From assembly GCF_000429185.2 (NCBI RefSeq), contig NZ_AUBJ02000001.1, positions 992,001 through 1,056,000 of the forward strand: DNA of 64,000 bases, in the 5' to 3' direction. Below are positions 17,791 to 26,777 of this stretch, one piece after another. The stretch comes from Actinoalloteichus caeruleus DSM 43889. GTDB taxonomy: Bacteria > Actinomycetota > Actinomycetes > Mycobacteriales > Pseudonocardiaceae. Within the stretch, counting starts at the first letter, position 1. Every line of letters begins with the position of its first letter. The notes under the pieces are model-generated. The model was not told the DNA's origin. It saw only the letters and a list, made by a program, of their open reading frames with translations, and ran no database searches. Position numbers and translations under genes: made by a program.

Positions 17791-18195
17791 ATGGCCCGAC
17801 GTGCCCTCACCGCCGGTTCCCTGGCCGCCGCGTTATCGCTGGCGTTGGTGGGATGTTCCAACGGCGAGGAGACGTCCCCGGATCCGGCGGCCCCACCACC
17901 GGCGGACCAGACGGTGGAGGAAGCGCCCACCTCGGACCCGGCCGAGGAGGGGGAGCCGGTGACGGTGCCCGACGTGATCGGTCTGGACGGCCGGGACGCC
18001 GAGGACGCGTTGGACGAGGCCGGCATCACCGAGTTCGAGTACCGGTCGGTGGACCCCGAGGACGACATCATCGTCGCGCCCGGGAACTGGGTGGTCGACG
18101 AGACCGATCCGGAGGCCGGAACCGAGATCACCGCGGAGGACACGGTGACGCTCCAGGTCAGCAAGCTGGAGGAGTCGACGGAGCCCTCGTCCTGA
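17791..18195 (+). CDS. PASTA-domain lipoprotein
   Basis: The 134-residue product begins with a lipoprotein signal, with lipobox LVGC at Cys22. An acidic Pro-rich linker follows (25-57), then one PASTA domain (about 58-128: VTVPDVIGLDGRDAEDALDE, then DPEAGTEI). PASTA domains bind muropeptides or beta-lactams and are usually attached to Ser/Thr kinases or penicillin-binding proteins. Here the domain stands alone on the outer face of the membrane, perhaps as a cell-wall sensor or decoy. GGAGG lies 7-11 bases before ATG 17791. The next gene, on the opposite strand, is the wall-lipid recycling enzyme gene uppP, which is suggestive but not proof of linkage. Confidence 0.85.
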   Translation: MARRALTAGSLAAALSLALVGCSNGEETSPDPAAPPPADQTVEEAPTSDPAEEGEPVTVPDVIGLDGRDAEDALDEAGITEFEYRSVDPEDDIIVAPGNWVVDETDPEAGTEITAEDTVTLQVSKLEESTEPSS

Positions 18196-18300
18196 CCGAC
18201 ATCCCGAGGTCATCCCGGTCGCCGGGGGCCAGCGTCCGCGCTCGGCTCCCGGCGGCGACCGACACACCCACCGCCGTCCCCGCCACCGGGCGGGGCACCG

Positions 18301-19134
18301 TCAGGTCGCGTCGATCACGCCGGTCGCGAGCAGGCCGAGGACCAGGCAGCCCAACGCGATCCGGTACCACACGAACAGGTACACGCTGTGGCGCTCCACG
18401 AAGCGAAGCAGCCAGGCGATGCACGCGTAGCCGACGACACCGGCGATCACGGTGGCCACCACCATCTGGATGCCGGTGGGTTGGAGCCCTGGCCCCCCTT
18501 CCTCGAACACCTCGGGGAGTTCCGACAACCCGGAGGCCACCACGGCGGGGATCGCGAGCAGGAACGAGAACCGCACGGCGGTGGGACGGTCCAGACCCAG
18601 GAAGAGCCCCGCGGTGATCGTTCCGCCTGACCGGGACACGCCGGGGATCAGGGCGAGGGACTGGGCGAATCCCATCGCCACCGCGTCGCGGCCGGTGAGC
18701 TGGTCCATCGACCGCCGTTGCCGCCCGATCCGCTCCGCCAGGCCGAGCAGGATCCCGAACACCACCAGCATCGTCGCGATCAGCCAGAGGTTGCGGGCCG
18801 TGGTGCGGATCTGGTCGGCGAACAGGAGGCCCAGGACCCCGATGGGGATCGAGCCGATGATGACGTACCAGGCCAGCCGGTAGTCGGCGGTTCGGCGCAC
18901 CTCGGTGTCGCGGAACCCCCGGAACCAGGTCGTGACCAGGCGGCCGATGTCCCCGGCGAAGTAGACCAACACCGCCGCCTCGGTCCCGAGCTGGGTGACG
19001 GCGGTGAACGAGGCCCCCGCGTCGGCGTCGAAGAACAACTCGGAGACGATCCGCAGATGTCCGGACGAGGAGATCGGCAGGAACTCGGTCAGCCCCTGCA
19101 CGATCCCCAGGACGAGGACCTCGACCCATGTCAC
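18301..19134 (-). CDS. uppP: Undecaprenyl-diphosphate phosphatase UppP/BacA
   Basis: The 277-residue integral membrane protein has both family signatures: [14 protein letters not shown] at about 14-27 and PGVSRSGGT near 168-176. It dephosphorylates undecaprenyl diphosphate to recycle the lipid carrier for cell-wall synthesis, and overexpression gives bacitracin resistance. Length and helix count are normal. The GTG start at 19134 directly abuts the stop of the upstream LLM oxidoreductase (cta 19135-19137), so the two are probably co-transcribed. Confidence 0.95.
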   Translation of the reverse strand: MTWVEVLVLGIVQGLTEFLPISSSGHLRIVSELFFDADAGASFTAVTQLGTEAAVLVYFAGDIGRLVTTWFRGFRDTEVRRTADYRLAWYVIIGSIPIGVLGLLFADQIRTTARNLWLIATMLVVFGILLGLAERIGRQRRSMDQLTGRDAVAMGFAQSLALIPGVSRSGGTITAGLFLGLDRPTAVRFSFLLAIPAVVASGLSELPEVFEEGGPGLQPTGIQMVVATVIAGVVGYACIAWLLRFVERHSVYLFVWYRIALGCLVLGLLATGVIDAT

Positions 19135-20181
19135 CTAACCGACTCCTGACGCATCCCATGCCTCAGCCGCGATCCGCAGCGTATCCGCAGCCTGCGTGAC
19201 GTCGGGGACAAGCGGGTTGACCGCGAGTGTCGTGACGCCGGCGCCAGCGAGAACAGTCATCCGTTCGGTGATCCGTTCCTTGGGGCCCAGCAGCGAGACG
19301 GCGTCGAGGAACTCCAGGGGCAGGGCCGCCATCGCCCCGGCGTGGTCGCGGTCGAGGTAGCGGCGCTGCACCTCCTCGGCCTCGCGCTCGAATCCCATCC
19401 TGGCGGCCATGTCCCGGTAGAAGTTCTGCTTCCTGCTGCCCATGCCCCCGACGTAGAGGGCGGCGTGGGGGCGGACGGCGTCGGCGCACCGTCGCCAGTC
19501 CGGTCCGACGACCAGGGGGACCGAGGCGACGACATCGAAACCGTCGAGATCGCGGCCGACCCGTTCGCGGCCGGCCCGCAGAGCGGCCAACGAGGCGTCC
19601 GCGTGCCCGGGTGCGAAGAACACGGACAACCAACCGTCGGCGACCTCTCCCGCGAGTTCCAGGTTCCGGGGGCCGACCGCGGCGAGGTAGACGGGCAGGT
19701 CGGGGCGGGGCGGGGCCATCGTGAGCCGCAACGCCTGACCGGGGCCTTCGGGCAGCGGGAGCTGGTAGTGCCGCCCCTCGTACCGGAGGCGTTCCCTGCG
19801 CAACGCCGCACGGACGATCTCGACGTACTCGCGGGTTCGGCCGAGGGGGTGGGCGAAGGGCACGCCGTGCCACCCTTCCGACACCTGCGGGCCGGAAACG
19901 CCGAGGCCCAGCGCGAACCGACCCCCGGTGAGGGTGTCGAGGGTCGCGGCCGTCATGGCGGTCATGGCCGGTGTCCTCGCCGGGATCTGCATGACCGCGC
20001 TGCCCACCTCGATGCGCTGCGTACGAGCCCCGATCCACGCCAGCACGGTCGGCGCGTCGGACCCGTAGGCCTCGGCCGCCCACACGATCGAGTAGCCGGC
20101 CCGTTCGGCGGCCACCGCCAGTTCGAGGCGCTCGGCGTCCTCGGCGCGGCCGAAGTAGCCCAGATTCAACCCAAGTCGCAT
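19135..20181 (-). CDS. LLM-class F420-dependent oxidoreductase
   Basis: The 348-residue protein has the luciferase-like monooxygenase TIM barrel: MRLGLNLGYFG, YSIVWAAEAYGSDAPTVL, GSAVMQIPARTPAMTAMTA and TLDTLTGGRFALGLGVSGPQ. Actinobacterial proteins with this pattern generally use F420 rather than FMN. Cofactor is inferred and the substrate is unknown. It is the first gene of a pair with uppP, with no intergenic space. The ATG at 20181 lies about 100 bases from the divergent aldo/keto reductase gene, so the two share a short promoter region. Confidence 0.88.
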   Translation of the reverse strand: MRLGLNLGYFGRAEDAERLELAVAAERAGYSIVWAAEAYGSDAPTVLAWIGARTQRIEVGSAVMQIPARTPAMTAMTAATLDTLTGGRFALGLGVSGPQVSEGWHGVPFAHPLGRTREYVEIVRAALRRERLRYEGRHYQLPLPEGPGQALRLTMAPPRPDLPVYLAAVGPRNLELAGEVADGWLSVFFAPGHADASLAALRAGRERVGRDLDGFDVVASVPLVVGPDWRRCADAVRPHAALYVGGMGSRKQNFYRDMAARMGFEREAEEVQRRYLDRDHAGAMAALPLEFLDAVSLLGPKERITERMTVLAGAGVTTLAVNPLVPDVTQAADTLRIAAEAWDASGVG

Positions 20182-20285
20182 CGGCGAACCCTACCGGCCA
20201 GTAACGTGAGTTGTCAGCGGCCAGGCGGTCCAGGAGCACTCCGTCATCCAGCGGGAACGCCGCGAGGCATCTAGGCTGCGCGGTC

Positions 20286-21272
20286 GTGGAACACCGACAG
20301 CTCGGTCACAGTGGACTGCGCGTCTCCCGGCTCGCGCTGGGAACGATGGGCTGGGGCGAGGAGACGGGCACCGAGGAGGCGGCGGAGGTGTTGGCCGCCT
20401 TCACCGAGGCCGGCGGGACCCTGGTCGACACCGCCGACGTCTACGGTGGCGGCGCCGCCGAGACCACGGTGGGAGAACTGCTCGACAAGGTCGTCCCCCG
20501 CGACCAGGTGGTGTTGGCGACCAAGGCGGTCGCCCGGCGCGAGGACGGCCCCTTCGGGGGTGGGGCGTCCCGAGGCGCGTTGCTGGCGGCGCTCGACGGT
20601 TCCCTCCGCAGGCTCGGCGTGGACCACGTGGACCTCTGGCAGCTCCACGCGTGGGACGGGCACACGCCCCTGACCGAGACCCTGGCCGCCGTGGACCACG
20701 CGGTCACCAGCGGACGCGTCCGGTACGCCGGGGTGTCGAACTACGCGGGGTGGCAGCTGGCCACCGCCGCGACGACCCAGCACCACCGCCGCCCGTTCGG
20801 GGGCACCCCGATCATCTCCGCCCAGGTGGAGTACTCGCTCGTGGAGCGTGGCGTCGAACGGGAGGTCGTCCCCGCCGCCGAACACCACGGCGTGGGCCTG
20901 CTCGCGTGGGCACCACTGGGCCGGGGTGTGCTGACCGGTAAATACCGCCACGCCACCCCTCCCGATTCTCGTGGCGCCTCCGAGAGAATGGCCAACTACG
21001 TCGAACACCACCGGAACGACCGTACCGCGCGAATCGTGCAGGCGGTTGCCACCGCGGCAGAGGGACTTGGCGTCAGCCCACTCGAGGTGGCCCTCGCCTG
21101 GGTACGCGACCGACCGGGGGTGACGGCATCCGTCGTCGGTGCCCGCACGAGGCACCAGCTCACCACCTCGTTGAACACGGAACACCTTCACCTCCCCCTG
21201 GCGATCCGCGCGGCGCTCGACGACATCAGCTCCCCGCCCGTCGGGTACCCGGAACACCACCTCGTCCAGTGA
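20286..21272 (+). CDS. Aldo/keto reductase
   Basis: The 328-residue protein is a full-length AKR. It has LGHSGLRVSRLALGTMGWG, DTADVYGGG (catalytic Asp and Tyr), LATKAV (Lys), QLHAWDG (His), and a C-terminal NADPH-binding part (SVVGARTRHQLTTSL). It probably reduces aldehydes or ketones with NADPH. The GTG at 20286 is chosen because similarity begins at once and TAGGCT (20272-20277) stands at the distance expected for a leaderless -10. No ribosome site is visible. Confidence 0.88.
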   Translation: MEHRQLGHSGLRVSRLALGTMGWGEETGTEEAAEVLAAFTEAGGTLVDTADVYGGGAAETTVGELLDKVVPRDQVVLATKAVARREDGPFGGGASRGALLAALDGSLRRLGVDHVDLWQLHAWDGHTPLTETLAAVDHAVTSGRVRYAGVSNYAGWQLATAATTQHHRRPFGGTPIISAQVEYSLVERGVEREVVPAAEHHGVGLLAWAPLGRGVLTGKYRHATPPDSRGASERMANYVEHHRNDRTARIVQAVATAAEGLGVSPLEVALAWVRDRPGVTASVVGARTRHQLTTSLNTEHLHLPLAIRAALDDISSPPVGYPEHHLVQ

Positions 21273-21432
21273 AACCGCCCCATGCCTCCCAGACAGGACC
21301 GAGCGGACAGAACACCGATCCCGCGCTTTTCCACCACCACCGGAATCCGGTGATCCCATAGGCGTCGATTGTCCGGAAAATTCTCGGCGGAAACGCGTAC
21401 TCATTCCTTCGCGCAACAATTAACGTAAGCAT

Positions 21433-22185
21433 GTGAGCAACTCCAACAGCGCATTAGGGCTGTCGCGGCGCAGACTGTTCGGCCTGGGTGGAGGAGTCGC
21501 CGCCACCCTGGCCGTCGGAGCGTCCGCGGCGAGCGCGACGACCAACACCACCGGTGGCACCACCCACCTCCCCTCGCACGGCCGCCGGCGTCCCCGCACG
21601 GCCGACGAGGCCTGGACCGCCCTGCGCGCCGGCAACGACCGGTTCGTACGAGGCGACCTCCGACACCCCCACCAGAGCGTCGAACGCCGCGAGGACCTCG
21701 CGGACGGGCAGGACCCGTTCGCCACCGTCCTGGCCTGCGCCGACTCCCGCGTACCGCCGGAGATCGTCTTCGACCAGGGGCTCGGCGACCTGTTCACGGT
21801 GCGCTCCGCAGGCGAGGTACTCGACGACGCGGTCATCGGCAGCATCGAGTACGCCGTCGAGCACCTCCACACCCCCCTCGTCCTGGTGCTGGGCCACTCC
21901 GGGTGCGGAGCCGTGCAGGCCGCCGTGGACCTCGTGCACAACGGAGCCGAACTCCACGACAGCATCAGCTACCTGGCCCACTCCATCGAAGCCGGCGTGC
22001 TGCGCACCCCACGTGTGGGCAGCGACGCCGAGTACCTGCGGGCCTGCGTGGAGGAACAGGCGCGGAGCGCGGCCCGCACCCTGCGGGAACGCTCCGCGAT
22101 CGTCCGCCACCTCGTCGACGGTTCCGGGGTGCGGGTCGTCTCCGGGGTCTACGACCTCGAGACGGGTCGTGTCGACCGTCTCTGA
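21433..22185 (+). CDS. Tat-exported beta-carbonic anhydrase
   Basis: The 250-residue product has a twin-arginine signal (SRRRLFGLGGG at 11-21, followed by an Ala-rich hydrophobic stretch to about residue 36). The mature part is a beta-class carbonic anhydrase with zinc ligands Cys102, His155 and Cys158 (ACADSRVPP and LGHSGCGA) and the Asp104-Arg106 dyad. It interconverts CO2 and bicarbonate, here probably outside the membrane after folded export. The GTG start lies just after an AT-rich stretch with TTAACGT (about 21419-21426), again suggesting a leaderless transcript. A hairpin follows the gene. Confidence 0.9.
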   Translation: MSNSNSALGLSRRRLFGLGGGVAATLAVGASAASATTNTTGGTTHLPSHGRRRPRTADEAWTALRAGNDRFVRGDLRHPHQSVERREDLADGQDPFATVLACADSRVPPEIVFDQGLGDLFTVRSAGEVLDDAVIGSIEYAVEHLHTPLVLVLGHSGCGAVQAAVDLVHNGAELHDSISYLAHSIEAGVLRTPRVGSDAEYLRACVEEQARSAARTLRERSAIVRHLVDGSGVRVVSGVYDLETGRVDRL

Positions 22186-22604
22186 CCCCCTCGGACGTCA
22201 CCGCGACCCACTGGGGATGAGTGCCTGGGCGCGGCACCGCGCCCAGGCCACCGCCAGGTAGGCGAGCCTCCGAACACCTCGTCGCCCCCAGATGGCGCGG
22301 CAGCCCAGGGCTCGTGAGCGCAGGAACGGGAACCGCCGCTCCTCCCCCACGGCGGCCCCACCCGCGCGGCACCACCACCACCCGCCCGGCGCGAACCTCC
22401 ACCCACCGTCGAGTCCCGCGCCCGAATGGAGGCCACCGGGGGCCGGCGTACGGCTCTCACCGGCACCACGACGGGACGGTCCCCCGCCCGCCCCGCGACC
22501 GGGCCTGCGCGTGACCCTCCGCGACCGATGGGGGATGCTGGACGAGTACTCGCCCAGGTCGGCCGCCCGACCTGGACCGCGTCTCGAGCCGAGGAGAGTC
22601 AAGC
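22186..22604. other. Intergenic region after carbonic anhydrase
   Basis: About 420 bases holding the terminator described separately. The remainder shows no gene or RNA that I can support. Confidence 0.5.
22222..22247. terminator. Terminator after carbonic anhydrase gene
   Basis: Near-perfect inverted repeat of 11-12 bp (22222-22233 with 22236-22247) with a 2-4 base loop, 37 bases after the stop. Confidence 0.65.
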
Positions 22605-23591
22605 GTGCGCCGCCTGGTCGGGATTCTCGCCATCACCACCGTCGGCCTCACCGGGTGCTTCGGGGTCGAAGCCCAGGACGAGGCCGCCGAACAGGCCGTC
22701 GAACCGGCCCGGCCAGCCGAGGCCCCAGCCGCCGACAGACCAGCCGGGGACGTCATGGACCTCGCAGGCGATGTCACCGCACTCGTCGCCGACCCCGACA
22801 GCCGCACGCTGGCCGCTCTCGTCGAGGACCAGCTGCTGGTCCTCCCCCTCGACGACCCCGAGGGAACCGCCGACGAGGTCGACCTGCCAGGTCCCGGTGC
22901 CAGCGTCTCCCTCGCCGCCCCGGGTGGCCCGCTGCTCGTGTCCGTCCCCGACGCCGAGCTCCTGGTCGAGGTCGACCCGGACACCCTGGGCACGCACGAA
23001 CGCCCCACTCCACTGCCGGCCACCTCCGCGACCCGGTTCGACTCCACCACCGGGCTCGCACACGCCGAGGAAGGCGTCGTCACCCTGGACCGCGGGGACG
23101 AGGCGGTCCGCGTCGAGGGCTTCCACCAGCCGGTGGAGGTCATCGCCGCCGAAGGGCGCGTCTTCGTGCTCGACGTCGCCGAGTCGGCCGTGATCCGGCT
23201 CGACGAGCAGGAGCGGGAGAAGGGGCTCGGGCTCCGCGCCGGAGAGGGAGCCACCAACGCCGTCACCGACAGCTACGGCCGCATCCTGGTCACCGAGACC
23301 CGGTCCGGTGAACTCCTGGCGTTCTCCGCCGAACCGTTCCTGCTCCGTCAGCGCTACCCGGTCCCCGGAGCCCCGTACGGGATCGCCTACGACGAGGAAC
23401 GCGACCTCGCCTGGGTGACCCTGACCGAGACCAACGAACTCGTCGGGTACGAGATGCTCGGCGGCGAGCCCGTGGAGGTCCACCGCTTCCCCACCGTGCG
23501 GCAACCGAACGAGGTGGCCGTGGACCCGAGCACCGGGGCGGTGTTCGTGGGCTCGGCGGCCGGAGAAGGGATACAGGTGGTGCGACCGTGA
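22605..23591 (+). CDS. Beta-propeller lipoprotein
   Basis: The 328-residue protein has a short lipoprotein signal with lipobox LTGC (Cys18). An Ala/Glu/Pro-rich linker follows, then repeated blades of an NHL/YVTN-like propeller (for example DSYGRILVTETRSGELLAF, IAYDEERDLAWVTLTETNEL, VAVDPSTGAVFVGSA). It would be anchored on the outer face of the membrane and may bind a ligand or partner. No enzymatic motif is visible. GTG 22605 follows GAGGAGAG. Its stop overlaps the next start (GTGA). Confidence 0.8.
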   Translation: MRRLVGILAITTVGLTGCFGVEAQDEAAEQAVEPARPAEAPAADRPAGDVMDLAGDVTALVADPDSRTLAALVEDQLLVLPLDDPEGTADEVDLPGPGASVSLAAPGGPLLVSVPDAELLVEVDPDTLGTHERPTPLPATSATRFDSTTGLAHAEEGVVTLDRGDEAVRVEGFHQPVEVIAAEGRVFVLDVAESAVIRLDEQEREKGLGLRAGEGATNAVTDSYGRILVTETRSGELLAFSAEPFLLRQRYPVPGAPYGIAYDEERDLAWVTLTETNELVGYEMLGGEPVEVHRFPTVRQPNEVAVDPSTGAVFVGSAAGEGIQVVRP

Positions 23592-23803
23592 CGGACCAGC
23601 CGGTGATCGACGGGGACTGGGAGTACCGCCCGCTGCGACTCCCGCCGGGGGTGTCGAGGCGGGCGGCCAGCACCCAACTGGCGATCCACGCCGAGTACGC
23701 GGGGTGGGAGCTGTCGCGAGTCCTGCTGTTCGGTGACGGCACCCGCAAGGTGTGGCTGCGTCGGAAGCGGACGACCGTCGGCATCCCCGGCCTGCACACC
23801 TGA
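23588..23803 (+). CDS. DUF5703-like small protein
   Basis: A 71-residue protein with DGDWEYRPLRLPPGVSRRAA, EYAGWELSRVLLFGDGTRKV and a basic end. This pattern I recall as the actinobacterial DUF5703 family, of unknown function. It starts at GTG 23588 overlapping the lipoprotein stop by four bases, so it is translationally coupled to it. No signal peptide or membrane segment is present, so it would stay in the cytoplasm. Confidence 0.75.
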   Translation: MTDQPVIDGDWEYRPLRLPPGVSRRAASTQLAIHAEYAGWELSRVLLFGDGTRKVWLRRKRTTVGIPGLHT

Positions 23804-23920
23804 CGACCACCCGCCACGTACCCGGCCAGCTCACCGCCACCGCGGCGACGAAGGACCACTCCTCGCCCGTCCGACCCGGCCAGGGGCCATCGCCACCTCG
23901 GGCGGCCGTCCGGGACCACC

Positions 23921-23957
23921 CGCCGGGCGGGCGCCGAACCACCCCACCCGCCCGGCG
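23921..23957. terminator. Bidirectional hairpin between convergent genes
   Basis: A perfect 11-bp GC stem (23921-23931 with 23947-23957) with a 15-base loop lies between the stop at 23803 and the opposite stop at 23974. Confidence 0.55.
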
Positions 23958-23973
23958 AACAGGCCCCGGGCGG

Positions 23974-25314
23974 TCAGGACGAGCGCAGGAAGCGGTCCAA
24001 CACCCGGACCCCGAACTTGAGGCCGTCGACGGGCACCCGCTCGTCCACACCGTGGAACAGGGCGGAGAAGTCCAGGTCAGCCGGGAGCCGGAGCGGCGCG
24101 AACCCGAAGCAGCGGATACCCAGCCGGCTGAGGGCCTTGCCGTCGGTACCCCCGGACAGCATGTAGGGCAGCGTGCGCGCGGCCGGGTCCTCCGCCGCGA
24201 TCGACGAGGTCATCGCGTCCACCAACGCGCCGTCGAAGGTGGTCTCCACCGGAGGCAGCCCCCGCCACTCCCGCTCGACGTCCGGCCCGAGGATCTCGTC
24301 GAGCTCCCGCTCGAAGGCCTCCTGCCGACCGGGCAGGATACGGCAGTCAACCGTCGCCTCGGCCACCGACGGGATCACGTTCGCCTTGTACCCGGCCTGG
24401 AGCATCGTCGGGTTCGCCGTGTCCCTGAGGGTGGCACCGACGATGCGGGAGATGGCGCCGAGCTTGGCGACCGAGCCCTCCAGGTCGTCCTCCGGGAAGT
24501 CCCACCCCGTCATCTCGCTCACACCGGCGAGGAACTCGCGAACGGAGTCGGTGAGCACGATCGGGAACCGGTGCTGCCCGAGACGGGTGACCGCGGCGGC
24601 CAGCTTCGACACCGCGTTGTCCTCGTGCAGCATCGACCCGTGCCCCGCACGGCCCCGAACGCGCAACGTCATCCAGGCGATGCCCTTCTCGGCCGTCTCG
24701 ACCAGGTAGGCCCGCACCCCGTCCTTGAAGGTGACCGAGAAACCACCGACCTCGCTGATGGCCTCCGTGACGCCCTCGAACAGCTCCGGGCGGTGTTCCA
24801 CCAACCACTGCGAGCCGTACCAGCTACCGGCCTCCTCGTCCGCGAAGAACGCGAACACGATGTCCCGGGGCGGCACGATCTGGTTGCGCTTGAAGTGCCG
24901 GGCCACCGCGATCGACATGCCCAGCATGTCCTTCATGTCGACCGCGCCGCGACCCCACACGTAGTCGTCCTGCACGGCACCCGAGAAGGGGTGGACCGAC
25001 CACTCGGAGGCGTCGGCCGGGACGACGTCGAGGTGGCCGTGCACCAGCAGGGCACCTCGCGAGGGGTCCGACCCCGCCAGCCTCGCGATGACGTTGGCCC
25101 GCCCGGGAGCACCCGACTCGACGTAGGTCACCTCGTAGCCGACCTCGGACAGCTGTTCCGCCACGTACTCGGCCGCGGCCCGCTCCCCCACCACGGTGTC
25201 CGCATCACCCGTGTTGGTGGTGTCGATCCGGATCAGCTCGCTGGTGATGCGGACGGCTTCGTCCTCGGCGAGGCTGAGCCCTGACGGAGTGTTGGTCTGC
25301 TCGCTCACCTGCAC
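23974..25314 (-). CDS. M20/M28-family metallopeptidase (dipeptidase-like)
   Basis: The 446-residue protein shows the M20 zinc-site order: HGHLDVVPA (His94, Asp96), GRGAVDMKD (Asp126), FFADEEAGS (Glu160-Glu161) and, near the C-terminus, FHGVDERVP. The dimerisation domain lies in between. Such enzymes are cytosolic dipeptidases, deacylases or desuccinylases, and the substrate is not readable. Two GTG codons (25314 and 25308) could serve as start. It is read away from tRNA-Leu and is the last ordinary core gene before the island. Confidence 0.88.
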   Translation of the reverse strand: MQVSEQTNTPSGLSLAEDEAVRITSELIRIDTTNTGDADTVVGERAAAEYVAEQLSEVGYEVTYVESGAPGRANVIARLAGSDPSRGALLVHGHLDVVPADASEWSVHPFSGAVQDDYVWGRGAVDMKDMLGMSIAVARHFKRNQIVPPRDIVFAFFADEEAGSWYGSQWLVEHRPELFEGVTEAISEVGGFSVTFKDGVRAYLVETAEKGIAWMTLRVRGRAGHGSMLHEDNAVSKLAAAVTRLGQHRFPIVLTDSVREFLAGVSEMTGWDFPEDDLEGSVAKLGAISRIVGATLRDTANPTMLQAGYKANVIPSVAEATVDCRILPGRQEAFERELDEILGPDVEREWRGLPPVETTFDGALVDAMTSSIAAEDPAARTLPYMLSGGTDGKALSRLGIRCFGFAPLRLPADLDFSALFHGVDERVPVDGLKFGVRVLDRFLRSS

Positions 25315-25412
25315 TTTCTACCACCCTGACCCGTTTGAGGGGGGTGGTGGAAACGACCTTGGAGGCATGGTCTAATCTATGTACAGCAACGGCGGAGAGC
25401 CGAAGCGAGCAA

Positions 25413-25495
25413 GTCCGAGTGGCGGAATGGCAGACGCGCTAGCTTGAGGTGCTAGTCCTCGCAAGAGGGTGGGGGTTCAAGTCCCCCCTCGGACA
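25413..25495 (+). tRNA. tRNA-Leu (anticodon GAG)
   Basis: The 7-bp acceptor stem GTCCGAG/CTCGGAC, the D arm, the anticodon arm CTAGC-TTGAGGT-GCTAG with anticodon GAG, a long variable arm typical of class II tRNAs, and the T arm (GGGGGTTCAAGTCCCCC) all pair well. The discriminator base is A and no CCA is encoded. The gene is intact although a recombinase relic starts within a few bases of its 3' end, as expected when an integrative element uses the tRNA 3' end as its attachment site. Confidence 0.96.
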
Positions 25496-25499
25496 CGTA

Positions 25500-26045
25500 C
25501 TATAACCCCAACTGTGCGGGTCGAGATTCGTCTCGACCCGCACAGTTCGTTTTCCCGGGTGGTACACGGCCTGGAGCCGCAGACGGCGGTACACCTCGGC
25601 CTTGTCGTCAGGTCCGCCGCACCCAACACGCTCCGCAGGTCTCCCATCTCCTCGAGAACCGCGTGAAGCTCCTCGCCGGTCCACACCCGCCGCGCTCCCG
25701 CCGTCGTGGAACGGCTGAGTGCCTCAGCGCGCCGCGCCTGGGTCTCCGCGATCCACTCGGCCACCAGGCGCGCGTCGGCACCAGCCTCCAACGCCGCCCT
25801 GTGACGACGCAACGCCCTGTCGCACTCCCCAACCAGCCGGGCCGCTGCTGTCTCCACCGGGTCCTCCTCCTTCTCCCGCTGGGCGGCGCACAGCGCGTCC
25901 ACGGTGTCGGAGATCCGGTGCGGGGCGAAGGACCTGCTCAACCAGTCATCGAGCGGCCCCAGGAGGTCCCGCTCGGCAAGGTACACGTTCCTGGGATGTT
26001 CGACCTTGTTCGCCAGGCCGTACTCGTTGGGGAACCGGTACCTGG
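25500..26045 (-). pseudogene. Serine-recombinase C-terminal relic
   Basis: Read on the minus strand, the sequence matches the C-terminal part of large actinobacterial serine recombinases: RYRFPNEYGLANKVEHPRNV, then YLAERDLLGPLDDWLSRSF, then ETAAARLVGECDRALRRHRA. The frame then shifts by one base at about 25600-25610. The normal end of such proteins (DDKAEVYRRLRLQAVYHPGK, then VRVETNLDPHS) continues in the other frame and runs into the tRNA. The catalytic resolvase domain and most of the zinc-ribbon region are missing. It is therefore a dead remnant of the integrase that probably brought in this island. Confidence 0.8.
25510..25547. terminator. Perfect 17-bp hairpin after tRNA-Leu
   Basis: Arms 25510-25526 and 25531-25547 pair perfectly around a TTCG tetraloop, and a short T-run (GTTTTC) follows on the plus strand. 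It would make a strong intrinsic terminator for the tRNA. The same bases encode the end of the recombinase remnant on the minus strand, so this hairpin arrived with, or is part of, the integrated element. Confidence 0.75.
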
Positions 26046-26759
26046 ACACCGTGAACCAGACCGCCATCGACCAGTGGTTGACCGCCACTCCCACCGACGC
26101 CACCTACGCCGCGCGGGAATTCCTTCACTGGGCACGGAAACACAATCTCTCCGGCGCGGTGAGCATCCCGAAGAGGCCAATCCGCAGCAGTCCGCAGCCC
26201 ATCACCGAGGACGATCGCTGGACACAGCTGCGTCGTTGCCTGCACGAACAGGACTTGCCCCACCGAGGTCCGCGCGGCTGGCGCGCTCGTCCTGCTCTTC
26301 GGGCTCGCGGTCAGCCGCGTCACCGCCCTACGCCACTCCGATATCCACACCGCCGCCGACGGCACCAGCTGGCTGCAGATGACCCAGCACCGACTGTTGC
26401 TGCCGGATGCGGTCGCCGCCCTGCTTCACACCCAGCGCGAGCACGGCACCGGCGCCGCCATGCTCACCCGCACCGACACCGACGGACCGCGCTGGCTGTT
26501 CCCCGGCGGACTACCCGGACGGCCCGCCCGCGACGCCCTCTACCGCGCCCTGCGCAAACACCTCCCCGTCCACCTCCGCCGCGCCCGCAGCGCTGCCCTC
26601 GCCTCACTGGCCGCCGAACTCCCCGCCGCCGTCCTCGCCGCCGTCCTCGCCGACCTCCTCGACCTCAACATCCACACCGCCAACGCCTGGGCCAACTACG
26701 CCCAACACGACCGGACCACCTACCTCGCCGCCCACACAGCGTCCCGGCGCGATCGTTGA
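26046..26759 (+). pseudogene. Integrase/recombinase-like relic, frameshifted
   Basis: The first segment (about 26050-26255: TAIDQWLTATPTDATYAARE, FLHWARKHNLSGAV) continues in another frame from about 26262 (TEVRAAGALVLLFGLAVSRV, TALRHSDIHTAADGTSWLQM) to the stop at 26759. Together these match the C-terminal half of tyrosine-recombinase-like integrases seen on actinobacterial mobile elements. An extra C in the run at 26258-26261 would explain the shift. The N-terminal part is missing. It abuts the serine-recombinase relic in the opposite orientation, which marks a deletion or recombination junction near 26046. Confidence 0.7.
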
Positions 26760-26777
26760 TCACCCAATCCATCACAG

